From positions 1-29,551 of the forward strand of contig DGUF01000028.1 in the NCBI GenBank assembly GCA_002394525.1: DNA of 29,551 nucleotides, written 5' to 3'. A program made the position numbers and the translations under genes. This DNA comes from Lachnospiraceae bacterium UBA4317 (lineage in GTDB: Bacteria > Bacillota_A > Clostridia > Lachnospirales > Lachnospiraceae). Below are positions 23,111-29,551 of this stretch, piece after piece. Below the pieces are notes generated by a model. It was not told the origin of the DNA and did not search any database. It saw only the letters and a program-made list of their open reading frames with translations. Numbering within the stretch: the first letter of the stretch is position 1; every line of letters starts with the position of its first letter.

Positions 23111-23623
23111 GTCCTTCCCGAACAGCAGTCCTGAGATCCCGTCTGCCATGTTCTTGGCTGAACGGCTGTCTGTGCCGAACCCGTCTCTGAAAACGTAGCC
23201 TATTGCCTCATAGAAGTCTGTCCGGTTTTGTTCTACAAACTGCTTCTTGAGATACTCCTCGCTGCAATCCTTTTTACGGCTCTCTTTTTTGAATTCCTTA
23301 AAACTGTCCTGCAGATATTTCTGCCATTCCGCCCCCAGGAGGTTGTCACTGAATCTGCTTTCGAACTCTTTGATCCCCAGACAGATATCCTGGGGAATAT
23401 CCATGTAATAATACCTGGTCAGGCTTCTGGTCTCTTCATGATACTGTCTCATCTCAGCGATCTTTTTATCGTTCAGCCCGTCTACGTCTACATCATCCAG
23501 GTATTTCTCAAACAGATTCATATACCTTATATAGATGGCTCGAAGAATCGTTCCCAATTCTTCCTTTTGGGGAGTTTCCTGGTGCAGGATCTGCTGGATC
23601 CTTTCATTGCTCAGTTTCATCAT
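23105..23623 (-). CDS. Unknown soluble helical protein
   Basis: 172 residues from the ATG at 23623, which has AAGGAGA 6 nt upstream; the next codon is also ATG. I do not recognise a family. It is acidic and basic residue-rich and appears all-helical (IRYMNLFEKYLDDVDVDGL, EYLKKQFVEQNRTDFYEAIG), with no signal peptide or membrane segment. Base composition is AT-richer than the flanks, like the ATPase gene downstream. It has its own promoter, and hairpins separate it from the ATPase, so the two may be neighbours from one acquired segment and not an operon. Its TGA stop lies in the same GAGTGAGTCA motif as the ATPase stop. Confidence 0.7.
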   Translation of the reverse strand: MMKLSNERIQQILHQETPQKEELGTILRAIYIRYMNLFEKYLDDVDVDGLNDKKIAEMRQYHEETRSLTRYYYMDIPQDICLGIKEFESRFSDNLLGAEWQKYLQDSFKEFKKESRKKDCSEEYLKKQFVEQNRTDFYEAIGYVFRDGFGTDSRSAKNMADGISGLLFGKDE

Positions 23624-23639
23624 GGCCGGTCTCCTTCCT

Positions 23640-23668
23640 AAAATAAGTTCACGCGTCTTTTTCATCAA
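23640..23668 (-). promoter_or_regulatory. Candidate promoter of the unknown gene
   Basis: On the minus strand TTGATG (23663-23668) and TATTTT (23640-23645) are 17 bp apart, with the ATG 16 bp below the -10. Each box matches consensus at four of six positions. The leader would be very short. Confidence 0.5.
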
Positions 23669-23684
23669 CAAGGTCCGTTTGAGT

Positions 23685-23713
23685 GAGTCGGGGGACATGC
23701 TGTTCCCGGGCTC
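23685..23713. repeat. REP-like imperfect palindrome
   Basis: GAGTCGGGGGACA and TGTTCCCGGGCTC pair at 10 of 13 positions around TGC-type loop bases. It lies 7 bp past the stop of the DisA-like gene and shares the GAG(T/C)C-GGGGAC core with the palindrome at 941-1047. Confidence 0.7.
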
Positions 23714-23719
23714 AGGTCC

Positions 23720-24838
23720 TCACATCAGCGGCAGGGCGACGTTGTCGTAGACGTAGACGTAGCCGTCATGTCTGGTGCAGGCCTTGACGGTGCCGTCCTG
23801 GGACATGATAATGGCCACGGTGCCTTCGACGGCGTTGCAGAAGCGGTAGCAGGCTCTGTGGCGCATGCCGTTGTCGTTGAAGTGTCTGGTCGGGTCGACC
23901 AGGCCGTCGTGGCTGATGAAGCGCATGGCGGGGGTCTCTCTGGAGGATACGTCGACGACTGTCTCGGCGCCGAAGCCCAGCAGGTCCAGGTTTTTGTTCA
24001 GGACGACGGCTCCGTCGACACTGGTGAATTTGGCGATCATATCCGCATAGGCGGCGATCTCTTTTTCCCGCATTCTGCCATGAACATGGTTTTTTTCGTG
24101 GTCATGGCCGAAGAGGAAGGGGCTGGGCAGACGGTATTTGATCTCGATGAGGCCGGCGCAGGCCTCCAGGGAGGGGACAACGTAGATGTGGCCGCCGTGG
24201 CCGTAGCCGTTGGCGTGCCAGATGGCCCTGTAGAGGAGGCTGAGGCGGTCTTCCTCGGAGACGGTCGAGTCTTTTCTGAGTTCCTCCGCGATGACAGTGG
24301 ACGTAAAGGTGTCCGTGCGGAAGCTGAGGCAGTTGCCCGAGTTATAGCTGACGATGGGGGATTCTCCGAAGCAGGCTTCCAGCTTGCCTGGTTCGACGAC
24401 CGAGATGTTGGGGATTCTGGGCATGCGGTTTCCTGTGGTCAGCTCCCTGGTCATGATCTGTTCCCAGTTGGTATAGGAGGCGATGAGGCCGGTGATCATG
24501 AAGGGCTTTTTGCTGATGTCCAGGATCAGGTAGCTCATGCTGCTGTTGAGGGCGGGGGCCAGCTTGTGGAGCTCTCTGTTGGCAAAGAGGATGGGCTCAT
24601 CAAAAAGCAGAACGTGGGAATAGAGGTAGACGTCCAGGATGGGAGATTCCGGGTCGATGAAGCAGACCCGGAAAGCCGGGTATCTTCCCTCCTCCTTCAT
24701 GCAGCTGACATTGAGCAGGACCTGGCATACATCCTCCAGATCTTCCCTGGAGGGGAGCTCCTGGTCTTCTTCGGTGCAGTAGTCCAGCTGTTCAAAACGT
24801 TTATAAACCGTGTCTATAAAATTTGTGATATCGCTCAT
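23720..24838 (-). CDS. DisA-like (DAC-fold) nucleotide-binding protein with N-terminal sensor region
   Basis: 372 residues. The C-terminal about 100 match diadenylate cyclase architecture: DGAVVL (Asp275-Gly-Ala) and GMRHRAC (324-330) with the RHR triad, then VAIIMSQDGTVKA where cyclases have VSEE-x-G. The Thr of the usual GTRHR is Met. The N-terminal about 270 residues are a separate, probably sensory part that I cannot name; the layout resembles proteins labelled DACNV in domain databases. It may make or bind a cyclic dinucleotide; activity is unproven. The ATG at 24838 is chosen because the similarity-like sequence starts there and AAAGG lies 11 nt upstream. It is downstream of and co-oriented with the SpoIIE phosphatase gene, with a 219-bp repeat-rich gap. 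Confidence 0.75.
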   Translation of the reverse strand: MSDITNFIDTVYKRFEQLDYCTEEDQELPSREDLEDVCQVLLNVSCMKEEGRYPAFRVCFIDPESPILDVYLYSHVLLFDEPILFANRELHKLAPALNSSMSYLILDISKKPFMITGLIASYTNWEQIMTRELTTGNRMPRIPNISVVEPGKLEACFGESPIVSYNSGNCLSFRTDTFTSTVIAEELRKDSTVSEEDRLSLLYRAIWHANGYGHGGHIYVVPSLEACAGLIEIKYRLPSPFLFGHDHEKNHVHGRMREKEIAAYADMIAKFTSVDGAVVLNKNLDLLGFGAETVVDVSSRETPAMRFISHDGLVDPTRHFNDNGMRHRACYRFCNAVEGTVAIIMSQDGTVKACTRHDGYVYVYDNVALPLM

Positions 24839-24918
24839 CTTTTCATTAACCTTTAATGTTTGAATCTGGTATGGACCTGACGTCTCTTTTCCCGGTAAGT
24901 CAGCCGGCACGCCCCCTT

Positions 24919-25056
24919 CCTGACATGTCAGGCTGAGTCATTTTATACAAAGGATCCCTGATCCATCCCCATGGTCAGGCCGGCTCATTGTACACAATGA
25001 GTCAACGGAACCGTCCCCCCCTGACTCAAACGGAACCGTCCCAATAACTCACCCGG
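24919..25056. repeat. REP cluster between DisA-like and phosphatase genes
   Basis: It contains a perfect 14-bp palindrome CCTGACATGTCAGG (24919-24932), a hairpin CTCATTGT-AC-ACAATGAG (24984-25001), and two direct copies of ACGGAACCGTCCC (25005-25017 and 25030-25042) flanked by TGAGTCA/TGACTCA. The GGGACGGTTCCGT motif resembles repeats associated with REP-associated tyrosine transposases in Bacillota; no transposase gene is in the window. Confidence 0.75.
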
Positions 25057-25057
25057 C

Positions 25058-27367
25058 TCAGCTGCCCCGGTATTCGAGGCACATCATGGTCAGGTCGTCG
25101 AACTGGGGGGCGTCTCCGACGAAGTCGTCGACCTGGCTGCGGACGTTGCGGAGGAGGGCTTCGAGGTCGTCATCCTCCAGGCTGCTGTTGAGGGCGGTCA
25201 GCATGCGGTCGTTGCCGAAGAGCTCGTCGCTGCTGTTGGTCGCCTCGGGGACGCCGTCGGTGTAGAGGAAGAGGAGGTCGCCGGGGTTCATCTGCCACTC
25301 GACTTCTTTGTAGCGGGCTCCTTCCATGACGCCCAGGCTGATGCCGTGTTTGTCCTTTTCAATGACGAAGCCGGTGTCCCTGCGGTAAAAAACGGGGTAT
25401 TCGTGGCCGGCGCAGGCGGAGATCAGGCTTCCGGTGGAGATGGTCAGGATGCCCAGCCAGACGGTGACGAACATGCTGTCCTCGTTGCCCTCGCAGAGGC
25501 GGTCGTTGACGTCGCTGAGGATGTCTCCGGGGCCGGTGTAGTGGCCGGACTGGGCCACATTTTTGATCAGGGTCTTGGAAATGACCATGAAGAGGGCCGC
25601 GGGGACGCCCTTGCCGGAGACGTCGGCCATGACCAGGGCCAGGTGGTCGTCGTCGATCAGGAAGTAGTCGTAGAAGTCGCCGCCCACTTCCTTGGCGGGA
25701 TCCATGACGGCGTAGAGGTCAAATTCCGTCCGGTCCGGGAAGGCGGGGAAATGGGAGGGGAGCATGTTGGCCTGAATCTCGGACGCGACGGAGAGTTCGG
25801 TGTCGAGGCGCTGTTTTTCCGCCGTGATATTGACGATCTTGTGGACATATCCATTCATTTTTTTGGACATGCTTGAGAAGGCCCGGGCCAGGACTTCGAT
25901 CTCGTCCTCGGTCAGATAGATATCCTCCACGTCGAAGACCATGTCGTCTCCCTCCATCTCGGAGACGCGCATAGTCATCTTCTTGATGGGGTTGACCAGC
26001 TGTTCTGCAAAGTGACGGGAGGTCAGGATGGCGAGCGCGATGAGGAAGATGGCGATCACCAGGGTGATCAGGATGACCCGGTTCATGTTGGCGCGGGACT
26101 GGGTGATGGAATCCTCCATGACCTCGTCGGTCTTCTGTGTGATCAGGTAGGCCGTCTGGTTGAGGTCCTCCTGGGAGATCGTCAGGAGCTGGGTCCAGCC
26201 GACTGTCCGCAGGGGGGCGTAGGCGACGTAGGTCTCCTCGCCGTCGATCTCGATGAGGGAAAAGCCGCTGCCGCCCTCCAGGGCCTGGTTGACCAGGGTC
26301 ACCAGCTCGGGGTTGGCGCTTTCCTTGAGGCTCTTGAGCTCGTTGGAGGACATGCCGAGCTCTCCGTCCTTTCTGGACGAATAGAGGACGTTGCCGTTTT
26401 CATTGATCAGGCAGGTGTCGCTGGTATCGCCCAGCTGGGCCTTAGAGATGATGTCCTCGAGGCTGGAGACCAGGACGGATCCGCCGCAGACGGCGGCCAG
26501 CTCCCCGTCGATATAGACGGGCACGCCGGCCATGACCTCGTAGCTGTCGTAGTAATTATCCAGGTTGACGGGGGTAAAGTAGGTGTCCCGGTGGACCTGG
26601 GCGCCCACGTACCAGGGCCGGCGCCCCGCATTGTAGGGCAGGACTTCGCCGTCCTCTCCCACCTTTCCCTCGGGCGTGCGGTCGGCGATGATGCTGGCGC
26701 CTCCCGGCAGGGAGACCATGCAGTCGAGCAGGGTGTCTCCGCCCTCCACGATCTCCAGGATCATATTGCGGAGGCCCCCGATCCTGAGGATCTGTTTTTC
26801 CAGTTCAGGATCAGACTTGTCCGCGTCCTCGGAGTAGAGGAGCTGAAGGGAGAGCTCGCCGGGCTCTGCCTCAGTGGGCAGGGGGACAGGGAGGGGGGAA
26901 AAGGCGTCCGGATGCTCCAGGACCATCCGGACCTGTCTGGCCAGGATCTCCAGGTCGTGGCGCATGGTCCAGAATTCCCCGTCCACGACCCTGGCCTGGG
27001 CCTGGACGTATTTCTGAAAGCTCTCCGTCGTCATCTCCCGCATGGAATCGGACATGGTGTCCATGATGACGGTGTTCTGCTCCCGGTTGGTCTCCTCCAT
27101 CAGGGAGGCAAAACGGCGCACCTGAAAAATACCGGTGGCAGCAAACAGGATCACTGCAGCGGCTACCAGCAGGATGTTCATCCAGGAGATCTTGGTCAGA
27201 AGGCTCTTCTTGATCGGGGTCTGCGGCTTCTTCCCGGTGTCGGGCTGCTTTTTACCGGCCTTTCGCAGATCCCGGATGCTGACATTGAAGAGACGCCTGT
27301 CCTTCTGCTCTCTTTTTCTCTCCTTTGTTTTCTCCCCGTGGGGCTCTTGATTCTTTACTTCATTCAT
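25058..27367 (-). CDS. dCache-HAMP-SpoIIE (PP2C-type) sensor phosphatase
   Basis: 769 residues. A long basic cytoplasmic tail (1-57) precedes TM1 (about 61-82). The extracellular part (about 90-430) is dCache-like, with GRRPWYVGAQ then DSYEVMAGVPVYIDGELAAVCGG. TM2 (VILITLVIAIFLIALAIL) leads to a HAMP segment and the phosphatase: VGGDFYDYF, LVMADVSGKGVPAALFM, FLYTDGVPEA and FDDLTMMCLE keep the metal-binding aspartates. Such proteins dephosphorylate anti-sigma-factor antagonists in response to an external ligand. No STAS or anti-sigma gene is visible nearby. The ATG at 27367 (MNEVKNQE) has only a weak ribosome site; upstream in-frame codons do not look like protein. Its stop TGA is part of a TGAGCCGGGTGAGT motif. 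Confidence 0.88.
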   Translation of the reverse strand: MNEVKNQEPHGEKTKERKREQKDRRLFNVSIRDLRKAGKKQPDTGKKPQTPIKKSLLTKISWMNILLVAAAVILFAATGIFQVRRFASLMEETNREQNTVIMDTMSDSMREMTTESFQKYVQAQARVVDGEFWTMRHDLEILARQVRMVLEHPDAFSPLPVPLPTEAEPGELSLQLLYSEDADKSDPELEKQILRIGGLRNMILEIVEGGDTLLDCMVSLPGGASIIADRTPEGKVGEDGEVLPYNAGRRPWYVGAQVHRDTYFTPVNLDNYYDSYEVMAGVPVYIDGELAAVCGGSVLVSSLEDIISKAQLGDTSDTCLINENGNVLYSSRKDGELGMSSNELKSLKESANPELVTLVNQALEGGSGFSLIEIDGEETYVAYAPLRTVGWTQLLTISQEDLNQTAYLITQKTDEVMEDSITQSRANMNRVILITLVIAIFLIALAILTSRHFAEQLVNPIKKMTMRVSEMEGDDMVFDVEDIYLTEDEIEVLARAFSSMSKKMNGYVHKIVNITAEKQRLDTELSVASEIQANMLPSHFPAFPDRTEFDLYAVMDPAKEVGGDFYDYFLIDDDHLALVMADVSGKGVPAALFMVISKTLIKNVAQSGHYTGPGDILSDVNDRLCEGNEDSMFVTVWLGILTISTGSLISACAGHEYPVFYRRDTGFVIEKDKHGISLGVMEGARYKEVEWQMNPGDLLFLYTDGVPEATNSSDELFGNDRMLTALNSSLEDDDLEALLRNVRSQVDDFVGDAPQFDDLTMMCLEYRGS

Positions 27368-27532
27368 GGTTTTATCGCAATTCCATGCCAAGCTGTTTTT
27401 ACGCTGTCCGCCAATGTCGAGGCACCCCTGCTCTAAACGCCAGGGGCGGAATAACAATAGTGATTCCTGCGATTGGATCGGACAGGGGGCTTGCGGCGCT
27501 CCGGCACAAGCCTCCGGATTGAAAACTCTCCC

Positions 27533-27568
27533 TGCCATGCCTGAGCACGTGAGTACGCGGGCATGGCA
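27533..27568. other. Inverted repeat just after the solute-binding protein gene
   Basis: TGCCATGCC (27533-27541) pairs with GGCATGGCA (27560-27568) around an 18-nt loop, 12 bp beyond the stop of the upstream gene. No T-run follows in the direction of transcription, so it is a weak candidate for a 3' end structure. Confidence 0.4.
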
Positions 27569-27579
27569 AAAGCAGCGCC

Positions 27580-29319
27580 TTATTTCAGCACGACATCCTT
27601 GATGGAAAAAGAGTTCCAGCCGGCCCAGTAGGGCACGAACTTTTCGACTCTGTCTCCCAGGACGTAGAGGTGGTTGGTGGAAAAGAGGGGGACCCAGACG
27701 GCCCGGTCGCGGATCAGGAGCTTTTCCAGGGCCGCGTATTCGGCGGCGCGCTCCTTTTCATCGCTGATGCTGCGGGCCTTTGTGATCCGGTCCATCACCT
27801 CCTGGTCGGAGAAGTTGCCGGACCGTCCCCGGGTCTTTTCCCGGCTGCCGAAAAAGGTATAGATAAAGTTGTCCGGATCGTTGTAGTCCGCGGACCAGAC
27901 GCCGGTGTAGGCCATGAGCCTGCCCTCGTTGCGCAGATACATGCGGCTGTCCGGGTCATAGTTGACGATCGTGGCCTCCAGGCCGACGGCCTCGAGGTCA
28001 TCCCGGATCATGTTGAGCATATTCAGGTCGCGCACACTGCTGGTGGAATTGGCCGCGATCTCGATGCGGCTGCCTTTTTTCACCCCGCCCCTGGCAAGGA
28101 TCCGGCGCGCGGCCTCGGGATCGTAGTGGAGCCAGCCCTGGTTTTCCTCGCAAAAGCCGATGAGGCCCCGGGGAAAGATGCCGTCCACAAGCGTGCCCTC
28201 GCCGTCGTAGAGTTCGTCCAGGATCTTCTGGCGGTCGATGGCCATCTGGACTGCCTTGCGGACCCGGACATTGTCCAGGGGGGCCGTCTCCAGATTGAGC
28301 ATGAGATAGTTGGTCTCCACGCAGCCCTTGGACAGGACGCGGTCCTTCCAGGCGTCGGACTTATAGACATTTTTAATAGTGTCGGGATGGATCACCTCCG
28401 TGTCCAGCAGGTCCAGTCCGCCCTCGCGGAAGGTCCGGTCCATGAGGGCCGGATCCAGGTTGAGGAGGTCCGCTTTTTTGACAGAGGGCGTCTCCTTTGT
28501 GTAGTAGGGGTTCAGCTCGAGCACGATCCTGCCGCCGCTAAATTCCGTCACCATATAGGGTCCGGATCCGATCGTGGTCTCCGGGCTGGTCCCGAAGGCC
28601 TCTCCGGACTCCCGGACGCATTTTTCGCTCAGGATGCTGCAGGAGGGCGTTGCGGTCTGGGAGACATATCCGGCAAAGGGCTCCTTGAGGGTGATGGCCA
28701 GGTGGGTGTCGTCGATGACCTTGATCCCCTTGAGGGTGTCCGACTTTCCGGCCATCACGTCCTCGGCCCCCAGGATCATATCCGCAAAATCCGTCTGGAG
28801 GCTTTCCGGCAGGGCCAGCATGCGGGTGAAGGTGAAGGCGACGTCCGAGGCGGTGACCCTTGTCCCGTCGGAGAAAAAGGCGTTGTCCCGCAGGGTGAAG
28901 GTATAGGTCCGCCCGTCCTTTGAGAGGGAGTAGTCCTCGGCCAGGCCCGGCACCAGATCGGTCGTCCCGTCGTCGTTGAGCCGGATGTCATAGAGGCGCT
29001 CGAAGACATTGATGGGGACCATATAGGCCGACGTAGTCCTGTGGACATCCATGGTGTCGACTTCCTCGACCAGGCCGATCCGGAGCAGGCCCTCCTCCAC
29101 ATCCGCGGACGGGGCCGCGGTGGCTTCTTCTCCGGCGGCTTCTTTTTCAGAGACTTCTTTTTCAGAGACTTCTTTCCCGGAAGCTTCTTTTCCGGCAGTT
29201 CCCTGTCCGGCGGCTTCCTTCCCCGGGGAGGCCCCGGCTCCGCCGCATGCGGACAGGACCAGCAGCAGGATCAGGACGGGGATTCCCCTGTTCAGAAATC
29301 GGCATATCATTTTTTTCAT
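27580..29319 (-). CDS. ABC transporter solute-binding lipoprotein, family 5 (peptide/nickel type)
   Basis: 579 residues. The signal peptide ends in LVLSACGG (lipid Cys25). The mature protein begins with a 15-bp-repeat linker (about 30-70), then family 5 landmarks: LVPGLAEDYSLSKDGRTYTFTLRDNAFFSDG and VTASDVAFTFTRML, with PLDNVRVRKAVQMAIDR further on. These proteins bind peptides, nickel or similar solutes for an ABC importer. No permease or ATPase genes are next to it; downstream is the phosphatase gene. The ATG at 29319 is chosen as the one leading directly into the signal peptide, with AGG 9-11 nt upstream. It has its own promoter. The ligand cannot be told. Confidence 0.9.
   Translation of the reverse strand: MKKMICRFLNRGIPVLILLLVLSACGGAGASPGKEAAGQGTAGKEASGKEVSEKEVSEKEAAGEEATAAPSADVEEGLLRIGLVEEVDTMDVHRTTSAYMVPINVFERLYDIRLNDDGTTDLVPGLAEDYSLSKDGRTYTFTLRDNAFFSDGTRVTASDVAFTFTRMLALPESLQTDFADMILGAEDVMAGKSDTLKGIKVIDDTHLAITLKEPFAGYVSQTATPSCSILSEKCVRESGEAFGTSPETTIGSGPYMVTEFSGGRIVLELNPYYTKETPSVKKADLLNLDPALMDRTFREGGLDLLDTEVIHPDTIKNVYKSDAWKDRVLSKGCVETNYLMLNLETAPLDNVRVRKAVQMAIDRQKILDELYDGEGTLVDGIFPRGLIGFCEENQGWLHYDPEAARRILARGGVKKGSRIEIAANSTSSVRDLNMLNMIRDDLEAVGLEATIVNYDPDSRMYLRNEGRLMAYTGVWSADYNDPDNFIYTFFGSREKTRGRSGNFSDQEVMDRITKARSISDEKERAAEYAALEKLLIRDRAVWVPLFSTNHLYVLGDRVEKFVPYWAGWNSFSIKDVVLK
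29122..29226 (-). repeat. 15-bp in-frame repeat in the lipoprotein linker
   Basis: Seven pentapeptide-coding units (GKEA, AGQGT, AGKEA, SGKEV, SEKEV, SEKEA, AGEEA) lie just after the lipid-anchored Cys. The two SEKE units are almost identical in DNA. The period equals that of the DUF3343 repeat. Confidence 0.8.
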
Positions 29320-29428
29320 TTTTTCAAACCTGTGAATATCCGGCGTGTCACCGCAGGATCCTGTCGATCCGGTCATTTTCTCCATAAGACCCGCGTCCGG
29401 CGCAGATCGCAGGTCCGCAGTTATTACA

Positions 29429-29457
29429 ATTATATATGGAAATTCCTGCGCAAACAA
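29429..29457 (-). promoter_or_regulatory. Sigma-A promoter of the solute-binding protein gene
   Basis: On the minus strand TTGTTT (29452-29457) and a perfect TATAAT (29429-29434) are 17 bp apart. The predicted leader to the ATG at 29319 is about 100 nt. Confidence 0.65.
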
Positions 29458-29551
29458 GCACGGCGCTTTACATGATAGAGTCGTGTCAGGGCCTTAAATC
29501 TGTTATAATAATGACAGGCATTCCTTCATATAATGATGTAAGGGTCAAAAG

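Noticed and set aside
21684..25056. CRISPR array suspected from repeated GAGTCA/GGGGAC words
   Set aside because: Copies are palindromic, unevenly spaced and scattered between genes, with no regular spacers and no cas genes.
26012..27436. 474-codon plus-strand frame opposite the phosphatase
   Set aside because: Low-complexity shadow of the dCache-SpoIIE gene with no motif of its own.
29481..29509. Plus-strand promoter with TATAAT near the right edge
   Set aside because: The -10 is perfect but the -35 (TCGTGT) is poor, and no plus-strand gene begins before the window ends.

Overview
The window (29,551 bp, GC-rich, with Gram-positive ribosome sites and lipobox lipoproteins) looks like a Bacillota chromosome, most likely a high-GC gut-type Clostridia/Lachnospiraceae member. 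This is inferred from gene content (NCS2 purine permease, SelD-linked molybdenum hydroxylase, SpoIIE-type phosphatase, a DisA-like protein) and not from any marker gene.

Left part (1-4.2 kb): the 3' end of a LysR regulator, the relic of an AraC regulator cut off at a long palindrome, and a large Suv3-like helicase on the minus strand. The main feature (4.5-17.2 kb) is a selenium-dependent molybdenum hydroxylase (SDMH) locus. Ten genes run leftward in the order FAD subunit, 2Fe-2S subunit, molybdopterin subunit, selD, yedF, a DUF3343 Se/S-carrier-like gene, an NCS2 purine permease, an XdhC-like gene, a yqeB-mocA fusion and a class V aminotransferase/cysteine desulfurase. yqeC converges on them from the left. 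Together they can import a purine-like substrate, oxidise it with a three-subunit hydroxylase, activate selenium as selenophosphate and mature the Mo cofactor with a labile Se. No selenocysteine insertion genes are in the window.

Middle part (17.4-20.9 kb): a plus-strand set with a good promoter and a strong terminator. It holds a repeat-bearing helical protein, a two-TM helical protein and a lipoprotein joining a substrate-binding-like region to a von Willebrand A domain. A convergent membrane TrkA-C protein follows.

Right part (21.7-29.5 kb), all minus strand: a visibly AT-richer two-gene block (P-loop ATPase and an unknown helical protein), each gene with its own promoter. Then come a DisA-like nucleotide-binding protein, a dCache-HAMP-SpoIIE phosphatase and a family 5 solute-binding lipoprotein with its promoter.

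Two kinds of repeat run through the window. REP-like palindromes with GAGTC/GGGGAC cores sit at gene ends and often include the stop codon. In-frame minisatellites (15, 30 and 39 bp units) lengthen linkers in at least five proteins, and two further tandem duplications span stop codons.
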